Source: Cellulomonas fimi (lineage in GTDB: Bacteria > Actinomycetota > Actinomycetes > Actinomycetales > Cellulomonadaceae). Taken from it: a stretch of DNA of 64,000 nt. The stretch spans positions 1 through 64,000 of the forward strand of contig NZ_JAPESW010000018.1 in the NCBI RefSeq assembly GCF_028527925.1, in the 5' to 3' direction. Positions within the stretch are counted from its first letter, which is position 1. Each line of letters opens with the position of its first letter. A model generated the notes under the pieces. That model saw nothing but the letters and a program-made list of their open reading frames with translations. It had not been told where the DNA came from and searched no databases. The position numbers and the translations under genes were made by a program. Shown here piece after piece: positions 42,577 to 53,945 of the stretch.

Positions 42577-43101
42577 GTGACGACCGACCAGCTCACGATC
42601 CGGTCCGCCCGCCCGGCCGACGTGCGCGCGATCCGTGCCCTCGTCCAGCCCTACGCCGACCAGCGCATCCTGCTGGCCAAGGAGTGGGTGGGCTACTACG
42701 AGGCCGTGCAGGAGTTCGTCGTCGCCGAGGCGCCCGACGGGACCGTCGTGGGCTGCGGGGCCCTGCACGTCATGTGGCAGGACCTCGCCGAGATCCGCAC
42801 GCTCGCCGTCGACCCGACGTACCGCGGTCAGGGCGTCGGGCACCTGCTGCTCGACGCGCTCGTCGACCGCGCGCGCGACCTCGGGCTGCGGCGGCTGTTC
42901 TGCCTCACGTTCGAGGTCGACTTCTTCACCGCGCACGGGTTCCACGCGATCGAGGGCACGCCCGTCACGCCCGACGTGTACGCCGAGCTGCTGCGCTCGC
43001 ACGACGACGGCGTCGCCGAGTTCCTCGACCTCGCACGCGTGAAGCCGAACACCCTCGGCAACACCCGCATGCTGATCGAGCTCGACGACCCGACGCACTG
43101 A
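42577..43101 (+). CDS. argA: Short N-acetylglutamate synthase-type GNAT acetyltransferase
   Basis: 174 residues, the length of the single-domain amino-acid N-acetyltransferase (NAGS) of mycobacteria. GNAT fold: TIRSARPADVRAIRALVQPYADQRILL, then VGCGALHVMWQDLAEIRTLAVDPTYRGQGVGHLLLDALV (acetyl-CoA loop RGQGVG), LFCLTFEVDFFTAHGFHAIEGTPVTPDVYAELLRSHDDGVAEFLDLARVKPNTLGNTRM. The last segment is typical of ArgA-like enzymes of arginine biosynthesis. GTG 42577. Convergent with the carboxylase operon; the product N-acetylglutamate is the first step to arginine. Confidence 0.85.
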   Translation: MTTDQLTIRSARPADVRAIRALVQPYADQRILLAKEWVGYYEAVQEFVVAEAPDGTVVGCGALHVMWQDLAEIRTLAVDPTYRGQGVGHLLLDALVDRARDLGLRRLFCLTFEVDFFTAHGFHAIEGTPVTPDVYAELLRSHDDGVAEFLDLARVKPNTLGNTRMLIELDDPTH

Positions 43102-43123
43102 CCGGCGCCGTGACGGCCGTGGG

Positions 43124-46761
<3,638 letters not shown>

Positions 46762-46765
<4 letters not shown>

Positions 46766-47553
46766 CGTGCGGCCTCCGTCGTCGGCGTGGTCGGGGTGCC
46801 CGTCCGGTCGGGGTGGGTCACGACCATGCGGACCGGGGTCGGGTCGAAGCCGTTGCACGGGTTGTTGACCTGCGGGCAGTTCGAGACGACGACGAGGACG
46901 TCGCGCTCCGCCCGCAGCGACACCGCCAGCCCCGGTGCGGAGATGCCGTCGACGATGCCGAGCGCACCGTCCGGGTCGACCGGCACGTTCATGTACCAGT
47001 TGATGTTCGACACCAGGTCGCGCTTGCCGAGCCCGTGCCGCCCGCCCTCCGCGAGGAAGTTCTCGACGCATGCGTGCTGCGCGCGGGTGTGGTGGCCGTA
47101 GCGCAGGGTGTTCGACTCCTGCGAGCACGCGCCCCCCAGGGTGTCGTGCCGGCCGCAGGTGTCGGCGACGACCGTCATGAGCTCGCCGTGCTCGCAGTCG
47201 CGCAGCACCGATCCGGTCGTGAGGAACACCGAGTCCTGCGCCTGGATCGTGTCGGGCGCGCTGTACCGCAGCGACGTGTCGTGCGCGTCGTAGACGAGGA
47301 AGTCGACCGCCTGGTTGCCGCCGAGGTCGACGATCGTCAGCACGTCGCCGGCCGCGACCACCGCCGACCAGGGCGCGCGGGCCGGGACGACGTCGTCACG
47401 CAGCACCTCGCCGGCCGGGACGGGGTCGGCGTCGGGTGCCGGCCCGGTCGTCGGAGCAGAGGTGACGGGGGTCGCCGGGCTGGCTGCGGTCGCGGGGAAC
47501 GCGTCGGCGACCGCCGTGTCGGGCGTGCCGGTCGCGGGCGTGGTCGTGGTCAT
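46762..47553 (-). CDS. UAAP2 / carboxyguanidine deiminase subunit (DUF1989)
   Basis: 263 residues. A low-complexity Thr/Pro/Ala lead of 55 residues is followed by the DUF1989 fold: APWSAVVAAGDVLTIVDLGGNQAVDFLVYDAHD, VFLTTGSVLRDCEHGELMTVVADTCGRHDTLGGACSQESNTLRYG, and NINWYMNVPVDPDGAL. The Cys, His and Asp clusters are those of urea-amidolyase-associated protein 2. In characterised systems UAAP1 and UAAP2 form a heteromeric carboxyguanidine deiminase (CgdA/CgdB) acting after guanidine carboxylase. ATG 47553. Overlaps both neighbours by 4 bp (ATGA). Confidence 0.88.
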
Positions 47554-48422
47554 GCGATCCCCCGGGCGGTGAGGTCGGCGACGGTGTTGGTGAAGGCGCG
47601 ACGGCCCTCGGGAGTGGCGGTCCACAGCGGGTCCTCGGGCGTGGTGGCCGAGCCGTGCCAGGCGAGGACCTCGAGCGGCGACGACGTGAACTCCGGCCGC
47701 GGGTCGAGCGGGTGCGCGGTGTTGGCGACGAGCAGCAGCAGCGGCACCTCGGCGCGCAGCGTGACCGCCGCACCGGCGCCGGCCGAGCCCTCGAAGTGCG
47801 GACGGCCGTCGTCGTCGACCCGGACGCCCTGGAAGAACGACACGCTCGGCGGCAGGTCCCGACGTGTCAGCCCGTGCTTCGCGGCCGCCAGGGCGAACAG
47901 CTCACGGCCCGCGGGCGACGGGCCGTGCGCGTCGCCGTCGCCGTAGCGCTGCGCGTTGCGCGCGCGGGTCGTCGTGCCGAACAGCGCGTCCTGCCGGCCC
48001 GACGAGTCCTGCACGACCGAGGCGAGCACGCGGCCCGCGTCGGACAGCAGCAGGTGCCCCGCCGTCAGGTAGACCTGCCACTGCACCTTGACGGTGTCCG
48101 CGACGTTGAGCCGCTCCCACGGCCGGTCCAGCCGGTACGCGAGCACGTGCGCGCACGCGTCGCCGGTCAGGTCCGTGAGCCGGACGTGCGTGCCGCGCGC
48201 GACCGCGAGATGCGTGTACCCGCCGCCCGTGACGACCTCCGCGTGCACCAGGTCCGCCGGGTCGACGTCGGCCGGCGGGCTGGGCCAGGCGCTCGCGGGG
48301 AGCGTCGGCATCGCGTGGACCTGGCCGGCGGCTGCGGCCTCCTGGGCCCGGGCGTGTGCGCGGGCACCGGCGGTGGTGCCGGTCCCCGGGTCGCTCGTCG
48401 GGGGAGCGCTGGCGGTCGTCAT
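47550..48422 (-). CDS. UAAP1 / carboxyguanidine deiminase subunit (DUF1989)
   Basis: 290 residues from ATG 48422, with AGGAG eight bases upstream. Low-complexity Ala/Thr/Gly lead of about 60 residues, then GGYTHLAVARGTHVRLTDLTGDACAHVLAYRLDRPWERLNVADTVKVQWQVYLTAGHLLLSDAGRVLASVVQDSSGRQDALFG and FFQGVRVDDDGRPHFEGSAGAGAAVTLRAEVPLLLLVANTAHPLDPRP. This is the partner fold of UAAP2. First gene of the operon. A 20-bp palindrome sits 15 bp before it, between promoter and start, as expected for repression by the divergent TetR. Confidence 0.88.
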   Translation of the reverse strand: MTTASAPPTSDPGTGTTAGARAHARAQEAAAAGQVHAMPTLPASAWPSPPADVDPADLVHAEVVTGGGYTHLAVARGTHVRLTDLTGDACAHVLAYRLDRPWERLNVADTVKVQWQVYLTAGHLLLSDAGRVLASVVQDSSGRQDALFGTTTRARNAQRYGDGDAHGPSPAGRELFALAAAKHGLTRRDLPPSVSFFQGVRVDDDGRPHFEGSAGAGAAVTLRAEVPLLLLVANTAHPLDPRPEFTSSPLEVLAWHGSATTPEDPLWTATPEGRRAFTNTVADLTARGIA

Positions 48423-48437
48423 GTCGGGCTCCTGGGT

Positions 48438-48457
48438 TTTCTGTCGTCTGACAGAAA
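48438..48457. promoter_or_regulatory. TetR-type operator of the carboxylase operon
   Basis: TTTCTGTCGTCTGACAGAAA, a perfect 8-bp-arm palindrome with 4-bp spacer. The core CTGTC-N4-GACAG recurs, with GACAGAAA on the right arm, ahead of the sodium:solute symporter at 51753-51769. It lies 15 bp before the UAAP1 start. Confidence 0.7.
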
Positions 48458-48538
48458 CAGCCTCCCGACCGCCTGTTCCCCGCCGGTCACCACCCCGTAA
48501 ACGTTGCGTTACGCCGCCCCGCCGGCCGGGCGCCCGCT

Positions 48539-48593
48539 CGATACCGACATGGGTGCCGCTCACGGCCCGCGAACGGCACCCATGTCGGTATCG
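48539..48593. repeat. Perfect 20-bp inverted repeat with 15-nt loop
   Basis: Left arm 48539-48558 begins CGATACCGACATGGG; right arm 48574-48593 is its exact reverse complement. The 55-bp element sits in the divergent spacer, between the operator and the TetR promoter. As RNA it would form a very strong hairpin in either direction. It is not a binding site of usual size. Could be a bidirectional terminator or a mobile palindromic repeat. Confidence 0.9.
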
Positions 48594-48716
48594 CCGCAGG
48601 AAGGGGCTCGCCCGGCGTCGACGCAGGCCCGGTGCCGGACATGTGCGTGGCAGTCGCCCGGGCCCGGGGGCGAGGTCTCCGGGCACCGCACGGACCGGTG
48701 GTACGTTCCCCAGGCC

Positions 48717-49592
48717 ATGGGACGCAGACCTGGACGACCACGCGCGACCGGCGACCCGCACGAGCAGCGGGACACCCGGCAGGACGTGCTCGACGCCGCC
48801 GCGGCCCTGTTCTGCACCGTCGGCTACGCCGCGACCAGCACCCGCGCGGTCGCCGACCGGGCGGGCGTCCGGCAGGCGTCGATCTACCACCACTTCGCGA
48901 GCAAGGACGCGATCCTGCTCGACCTGCTGCTCGGGTCCGTCCGCCCGTCGCTCGAGCTCGCCGACCGCCTCGCGACCACCGACGACGCCCCGGCCGCCGC
49001 CCGCCTCTGGGCCCTCGCGCACGCCGACGTGCTGCTGCTGACGACGAGCCCCGTCAACGTCGGCGCGCTGTACCTGCTGCCCGAGGTCGACGGCGAGCAG
49101 TTCGCCGAGTTCCACGCGCTCCGCGACCGCCTGCGCACCCGCTACGACGACCTCGCCGCCCAGGTGCTCGCCGCGCTCGCGGCCGCCGGGGAAGCGCCCG
49201 CCACCGACGACGTGGTCGCGGTCGAGGCCGCCGGCCCGCTCGTCCTCGGGCTCGTCGAGTCGGTCATCCTCCGGCGGCGCGCGGGCGAGCGCCTCGACGA
49301 CGACGCCGTCGCTCGGTCGGTGGCGGACGGCGTGCTCCGGCTCCTCGGCGGTGACGCCACGACCGTGGAGGCGGCACGCACCGCGTCCGCGGACCTCGCG
49401 TCGGCGGCCACGGGTGCGACCGCGCGCGCGTCGGGGGTCCGGGAGGTCACTGAGCGTGTCCCCGTCACCATGTCCGGCCGTGCGCCGCTCCCGGCGTCGG
49501 ACCGTGCGCCGCTCGCCGCACCTGGCCGTGCACCGGTCTCCGCGCCGGACGACGGTCGCGGTGCGCCGTCCGTCGACGTAGCACCCGCGTGA
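48717..49592 (+). CDS. TetR family regulator of the carboxylase operon
   Basis: 291 residues from ATG 48717. HTH: TRQDVLDAAAALFCTVGYAATSTRAVADRAGVRQASIYHHFASKDAILLDLL, a clear TetR DNA-binding domain. The ligand domain runs to about residue 205 (VGALYLLPEVDGEQFAEFHALRDRLRTRYDDLAAQVLAALAAAG). The last 80 residues are disordered with repeats of the GRAPLPASDRAPLAAPGRAP kind. Transcribed divergently from UAAP1-UAAP2-carboxylase; the perfect palindrome in front of that operon is the expected binding site. The likely inducer is guanidine, urea or a derivative (inference). Confidence 0.88.
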   Translation: MGRRPGRPRATGDPHEQRDTRQDVLDAAAALFCTVGYAATSTRAVADRAGVRQASIYHHFASKDAILLDLLLGSVRPSLELADRLATTDDAPAAARLWALAHADVLLLTTSPVNVGALYLLPEVDGEQFAEFHALRDRLRTRYDDLAAQVLAALAAAGEAPATDDVVAVEAAGPLVLGLVESVILRRRAGERLDDDAVARSVADGVLRLLGGDATTVEAARTASADLASAATGATARASGVREVTERVPVTMSGRAPLPASDRAPLAAPGRAPVSAPDDGRGAPSVDVAPA

Positions 49593-49680
49593 CCGTGCGC
49601 GTCCTCCGTCGCGAGGGGGAGGTGGTGGTCCCGCGCGCGGCCCTGGCGCGGGCACGACCACGGCCGCGAGCATCGACGTC

Positions 49681-50961
49681 ATGAGCACGCTGCCCGTTGC
49701 CGGCCCAGTCGCCGCTGCCGTGCCGGCGGCCGGCGCCGCGCTGCGCAGGTCCTTGCCGTCGATCGTCCTCGCGACGCTCGTCGGGGCGTTCCTGCTGGCG
49801 AGCCCCGCCCTCGACGGCGTCGTGTACCGCGACGGCTCCTGGGTGTCGTACGGCACGGCGCCGGGGGCGTCGTCGGGGTACGTGCTGGCCGCGCTCGTCG
49901 TCGTGGTCGTCGGCGTGCTCCTCGGGCGCGCGCACCCCGTGTGGGCGACCGTCCTCGTGCTGCTGCCCTTCCTCGGGTACGCCTGGCTCGGGTGGTGGGC
50001 CTACGGGTGGTGGCTCGCGCTGGTCGCGGTCGCGGTGCTCGCCGCGCTCGACGGCCCGGTGCGGGCGGTCGTGCCGGTGGTGGCGGCGGTCGGGGTCGCA
50101 CTGTGGTTCTGCGCGGCTCCGGTCGTCGCGAGCGTGCCTGTCGGCCTGACCGACTCCGGTTCGGGGTCCGGGTTCTCGGCGTACGTCTTCGTCGCGCACG
50201 TCGTCGCGGTGGGCGCCGCGGTGAGCCTCGCGGCGGCGGCCGGCTCGTCGTCGCGGAGCCGGGCCCGGACGCGCGCGGCGGAGTCGCAGGAGCGGCGGGC
50301 GCTCGAGGTCGAGTCCGCCGCGGCCGAGCGCGCGCGGCTCGCGCGCGACCTGCACGACGTCGTCGCGCACCACGTGTCGCTCGTCGTCGTGCGCGCCGAG
50401 AGCGCGCCGTTCCAGTACCCCGACCTCGACGACGACGCGCGCGAGGTGCTCGCGGCGGTCGCGTCGGACGGGCGCCAGGCGCTCGGCGAGCTGCGGCAGG
50501 TCCTCACGGTGCTGCGGCGGTCCGAGGCGACGGAGGGTGCGGAGCGGGCGCCGCAGCCCGGTGCGCAGGACGTCGACGTGCTCGTCGCCGCCGCCCGGGA
50601 CGCCGGGCAGGAGGTCCGGGTGTCGGGCGCCTGGCGCGACATCGACGAGCCGACCGGCTACGTCCTCTACCGCGTGGTCCAGGAGTGCCTGACGAACGCG
50701 CGACGGCACGCCTTCGGGGAGCCCGTCGACGTCGAGCTCCGCAGCGACGCCCGTGGCGTCGGCCTGGTCGTCCGCAACGCGTCCCCCCAGCCGGACCGAC
50801 CGGTCGTGCCCGGGCGCGGGCTCGTCGGGATGCGGGAGCGCGTCGAGGCGCTCGGCGGTCTGCTCGACGTGCGCACGGCGGGCGGGCAGTTCGTCGTCGA
50901 GGCGCTGCTGCCCGACGGGCCTCCCGGCACGCCCGAGGCCGGCGCGGGGGCACGCGCATGA
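49681..50961 (+). CDS. Sensor histidine kinase, NarL/DesK-type (HisKA_3)
   Basis: 426 residues. Four to six TM helices without a recognisable extracellular domain (AALVVVVVGVLLGRAHPVWATVLVLLPFLGYAWLGWWAYGWW), then the HisKA_3 motif ERARLARDLHDVVAHHVSLVVVRAES with the phospho-His at about residue 225, and HATPase_c with TGYVLYRVVQECLTNARRHA (N box) and GRGLVGMRERVEALGG (G box). All catalytic motifs are intact. A degenerate paralogue lies at 41616. The stop overlaps the response regulator start by 4 bp, so they form a two-component pair. Confidence 0.95.
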   Translation: MSTLPVAGPVAAAVPAAGAALRRSLPSIVLATLVGAFLLASPALDGVVYRDGSWVSYGTAPGASSGYVLAALVVVVVGVLLGRAHPVWATVLVLLPFLGYAWLGWWAYGWWLALVAVAVLAALDGPVRAVVPVVAAVGVALWFCAAPVVASVPVGLTDSGSGSGFSAYVFVAHVVAVGAAVSLAAAAGSSSRSRARTRAAESQERRALEVESAAAERARLARDLHDVVAHHVSLVVVRAESAPFQYPDLDDDAREVLAAVASDGRQALGELRQVLTVLRRSEATEGAERAPQPGAQDVDVLVAAARDAGQEVRVSGAWRDIDEPTGYVLYRVVQECLTNARRHAFGEPVDVELRSDARGVGLVVRNASPQPDRPVVPGRGLVGMRERVEALGGLLDVRTAGGQFVVEALLPDGPPGTPEAGAGARA

Positions 50962-51599
50962 CGCGCGTCGTCGTCGCGGACGACCAGCCGGTCGTCCTGC
51001 AGGGGTTCGCGGCGATCCTCGGCTCGGCGCCGGACCTGGAGGTCGTCGGCACGGCCGCCGACGGGCGTGCGCTGGTCGAGCTCGTCGCGCGCACCGAGCC
51101 CGACGTCGCCGTCGTCGACGTGCGGATGCCCGTGCTCGACGGGATCGCCGCGACGCAGCAGGTCGTCGCGCGGCACCCGTCGACGCGCGTCCTGGTCCTC
51201 ACGACGTTCGACCTCGACGAGTACGTGCTGGACGCGCTGCGCGCCGGTGCCAGCGGGTTCCTCCTCAAGGACGTCACCGCGGAGCGGCTGGTCGAGGCGG
51301 TCCGCCTCGTCGCCGAGGGTTCGATGCTGCTCGGCCCGAACGTGACGCGGCGGCTCGTCGAGGACTTCTCGCGACGCGTCCGCCGGCCGTCGCCGGAGTT
51401 CGACGCACTGACCCCGCGCGAGCGTGAGGTGGCGCTCGCGGCGGCGCGCGGGCTGTCGAACGGCGAGATCGCGGCCGAGCTCTACATCGGCGAGTCGACG
51501 GTCAAGACCCACCTGTCGGAGGTGCTGCGCAAGCTGCGGTGCCGGGACCGGGTGCAGCTCGTCGTGCGCGTGCACGAGGCGGGCCTCGTCGAGGGCTGA
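50958..51599 (+). CDS. NarL/LuxR-type response regulator
   Basis: 213 residues from ATG 50958. Receiver domain with VVVADDQPVVLQGF, phospho-Asp 54 in VVDVRMPVLDG, the Thr and Lys of TTFDLDEY and FLLKD; then the LuxR-type HTH ALTPREREVALAAARGLSNGEIAAELYIGESTVKTHLSEVLRKL. Intact. Partner of the upstream kinase. Target unknown; regulators of this subclass bind GGGAC-type or similar dyads, so the palindromes at 10.7-10.9 kb are one possible target, which is speculation. Confidence 0.95.
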   Translation: MTRVVVADDQPVVLQGFAAILGSAPDLEVVGTAADGRALVELVARTEPDVAVVDVRMPVLDGIAATQQVVARHPSTRVLVLTTFDLDEYVLDALRAGASGFLLKDVTAERLVEAVRLVAEGSMLLGPNVTRRLVEDFSRRVRRPSPEFDALTPREREVALAAARGLSNGEIAAELYIGESTVKTHLSEVLRKLRCRDRVQLVVRVHEAGLVEG

Positions 51600-51752
51600 C
51601 ACCCGCCGCGCGCACCCCGGAGCCGGACGGCCGACGCGGCGCCTCGCGCGCGTGCGCGTGTGCCCGCGTCCGCGCGGTCGCTGCGGAGCGGGATTTAACA
51701 CAGCCGTTTCGTGCGTGCAGCGACGGCGACACAGCCCGGGTGGTCAATGAAC

Positions 51753-51769
51753 CTGTCGAGCGACAGAAA
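51753..51769. promoter_or_regulatory. Second CTGTC-N4-GACAG box, upstream of symporter
   Basis: CTGTCGAGCGACAGAAA: same CTGTC-N4-GACAG core and the same AAA on the right as the operator before UAAP1. It sits 83 bp before the symporter start in a 252-bp gap. Confidence 0.6.
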
Positions 51770-51851
51770 CTCTCGACACGCGTCGTGACCTGGCCACCGC
51801 GCCGACCCGGGAGAGCAGCCCGGCGCCGCCGCCGTCCCTCCCGGAGCCACC

Positions 51852-53453
51852 ATGATCATCGCCGGAGTCGGGCTCTCCGTCCTCGCCGTCGTCCTCGTCG
51901 GCATCCTCGTCGCCCGCAAGGTCGACGGGGACAGCGCCAACTACCTCGTCGCCGGGCGTCGCCTCGGCGTCCCGCTCGTCGCCGCCTCCCTCATGGCGGC
52001 CGCGGTCGACTCGAACGCGACCGTCGGCAACACCGACCTCACCTCGTCGTTCGGCTTCTGGGCGGGCACGTCGCTCGCGCTCGGCCTCGCGATCTGCCTC
52101 ACGCTGACCGGCCTCTTCCTCGCCAAGCCCATGCACCGCCTGAAGCTCTTCACGCTCGGCGACTTCTACCGGATCCGGTACGGGCGTGGCGTCGAGGTCT
52201 CGGCGTCCGTCCTCATGATCTTCGCGTTCGCGATCCTCATGGCGGGCAACCTGGTCGCGTGCGGGTTCCTGCTCGAGCGGTTCCTCGGGCTCGACTACAC
52301 GGTCGGCGTCGTCATCGCCGTCGTCCTCGTGCTCGTCTACACGATCGGCGGCGGCATGTTCTCCGACGCCTACACCGCGGCGATCCAGATCACCATCACC
52401 GCCGCCGCGACCGTCGCGATGCTGTGGTGGGTCGGCTCGACGATCGGCTTCCAGATCGACCCCGGCATGGGCCCGTTCGACCTCGAGCAGCTCACGTCCA
52501 CCGACGCGGGCGCCCCCATCAACTGGGCGACGCTCATCTCGCTCGGCATCGGCGACATCGTCGCGATCGACTTCATGCAGCGCGTGTTCTCCGCGAAGTC
52601 GCCCGAGATCGCCCGCCGCTCGTGCTTCACCGCCGCCGCGGGCACCGCGCTCGTCGGCGTCGCCTACGGCCTCGTCGCGCTCACCGCGGTCTCCGTGCTC
52701 GGCATCACGACCGCCGACGGACCGGTCCTGTTCACGCTGCTCGACGACTACGCGCCGCCCGGGCTCGCGATCCTCGTCCTCTCGGGCATCGTCGCCGCGT
52801 CGTTCTCGACCGCGTCGGGGGCCATCCTCGCGACGTCCGCCGTCGCGGTGCGCAACATCTTCGGCGTCCGCCGCGTCGTCGACACCCCCGGTGTCAAGGA
52901 CCCGCTGCTGCGCTGGACCCGCCTCGCGATGGTGCCGATCGTCGTCCTGGGCGTGACCGTCGCGCTCGAGGTCGCCCAGACGGGGATCCTGCTGACCCTC
53001 GCGTTCGACCTCATGCTCGCCGCACTCGTCGTGCCATTCCTGCTCGGCCTGTTCTGGAAGCGCGGCGGTCGCGACGCCGCGGTCGCCGCGATGGCGGTCG
53101 GCCTCACCGTGCGGCTCGGGCTCTTCGTCCTCACGCCCACGATCTACGGCGTCCCGAACGACGTCCTCTACGTCCCGAACGACCTCGTGCCCGCGACCTT
53201 CGACGGCTGGCCGACGTTCTACGGCGCGATCACGTCGCTGCTCGCCTACCTCGTCGTCGCGTTCCTCCGCCCGCGCTCCGTCGCCGAGGAGGCCTGGGCC
53301 CTCACCGACACCGCCCCGGCCGCGACCGAGGCAGCGCCCGCGGCGGTCCCGGAGGCCGCGCTCGCGGAGCCGCACGACGGGGCCGCGGGCGTGGGGTCCG
53401 GCATCCCGACCGAGCCCGGTCCTCGCAACGACGGGCTCCCGGCACCGGCCTGA
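51852..53453 (+). CDS. Sodium:solute symporter (SSS family)
   Basis: 533 residues with about 13 TM helices. Begins MIIAGVGLSVLAVVLVGILVARKVDGDSANYLVAGRRLG, the typical SSS N-terminus. Na+-site features: SLMAAAVDSNATVGNT, IGGGMFSDAYTAAIQ, and SGIVAASFSTASGAILATSAV in TM8, with Ser/Thr residues that bind Na+. The C-terminal 60 residues are disordered. SSS proteins carry urea, proline, sugars or vitamins. The shared operator with the UAAP/carboxylase operon makes guanidine or urea a plausible cargo (inference). ATG 51852 follows GGAGCC. Confidence 0.93.
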   Translation: MIIAGVGLSVLAVVLVGILVARKVDGDSANYLVAGRRLGVPLVAASLMAAAVDSNATVGNTDLTSSFGFWAGTSLALGLAICLTLTGLFLAKPMHRLKLFTLGDFYRIRYGRGVEVSASVLMIFAFAILMAGNLVACGFLLERFLGLDYTVGVVIAVVLVLVYTIGGGMFSDAYTAAIQITITAAATVAMLWWVGSTIGFQIDPGMGPFDLEQLTSTDAGAPINWATLISLGIGDIVAIDFMQRVFSAKSPEIARRSCFTAAAGTALVGVAYGLVALTAVSVLGITTADGPVLFTLLDDYAPPGLAILVLSGIVAASFSTASGAILATSAVAVRNIFGVRRVVDTPGVKDPLLRWTRLAMVPIVVLGVTVALEVAQTGILLTLAFDLMLAALVVPFLLGLFWKRGGRDAAVAAMAVGLTVRLGLFVLTPTIYGVPNDVLYVPNDLVPATFDGWPTFYGAITSLLAYLVVAFLRPRSVAEEAWALTDTAPAATEAAPAAVPEAALAEPHDGAAGVGSGIPTEPGPRNDGLPAPA

Positions 53454-53494
53454 ACGACCGGGACCGAGGCGGCCGGTCGACTGAGGTCAGGCCG
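53446..53494. terminator. Bidirectional terminator between symporter and cupin genes
   Basis: Nested inverted repeat: CGGCCTGA (53446-53453) with TCAGGCCG (53487-53494), and inside it CGACCGG (53455-53461) with CCGGTCG (53473-53479). The outer arms contain both stop codons. It would end both convergent transcripts. Confidence 0.65.
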
Positions 53495-53843
53495 TCCGCT
53501 CGACGAACGGGTCCGCGACGTCGAGATCGCCGGACGTCTCGACGATCACCAGGACGGCTTCCGTCACGGCCCACGTCTGGTGCAGCTCGCCGGGCTCCCA
53601 GACGACGAGCGTGCCCGGGCCGGCGGTGACGCGCGGCTCGTCGTCGGTCCGGACCTCGACATCCCCCGACACGACGCCGAGCACCTGTCGCCGCACCGCC
53701 CGGTGCCGGCCGATCGTGCCGCCCGCGTCGAGCCGCGCGACGTGCACGCTCGTCGCACCGGTCGTCGGCGGGACGGCGTCGAGCAGCACCCCCGCGCTGT
53801 CGAACCGGTCGAGGGGGTAGCGGACGACGTCGAAGAGGCGCAT
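53487..53843 (-). CDS. Cupin domain protein
   Basis: 118 residues from ATG 53843. A small beta-barrel with the first cupin motif HRAVRRQVLGVVSGDVEV and second motif PGTLVVWEPGELHQTW, with His positions to bind a metal, plus SVHVARLDAGGTIG before. A one-domain cupin of unknown substrate; the motif HxHxxEF is not classical. Convergent with the symporter. Confidence 0.8.
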   Translation of the reverse strand: MRLFDVVRYPLDRFDSAGVLLDAVPPTTGATSVHVARLDAGGTIGRHRAVRRQVLGVVSGDVEVRTDDEPRVTAGPGTLVVWEPGELHQTWAVTEAVLVIVETSGDLDVADPFVERTA

Positions 53844-53945
53844 GCCCGCACCGTCTCCGCTCGCCCGACGACCGTCAAGCGCAGGTCGCCCGAGCGGCCG
53901 TCGGACGACCTGCACGGACGAGGACGCGCGGACGGCGAGCCGGCG

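Larger units (their letters stand above)
48423..48716. promoter_or_regulatory. Divergent control region of carboxylase operon and TetR gene
   Basis: 294 bp with no gene. Contains the TTTCTGTC-GTCT-GACAGAAA operator (48438-48457), an AT-rich dyad-like GTAAACGTTGCGTTAC at 48497-48512, and a 20-bp perfect inverted repeat (48539-48593). TACGTT at 48702-48707, ten bases before the TetR ATG and with no ribosome site between, suggests a leaderless TetR mRNA. I see no guanidine (ykkC) riboswitch motif. Confidence 0.6.

Noticed and set aside
48423-48716. Guanidine-I (ykkC) riboswitch before the carboxylase operon
   Set aside because: I looked for the conserved elements on the operon strand and saw only a protein-type palindrome and a 20-bp hairpin. 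The leader between operator and ATG is too short for the riboswitch.
47550-49856. 768-codon open frame that would extend UAAP1 upstream
   Set aside because: The extra part is antisense to TetR and its promoter; the ATG at 48422 has a ribosome site and matches the family start.
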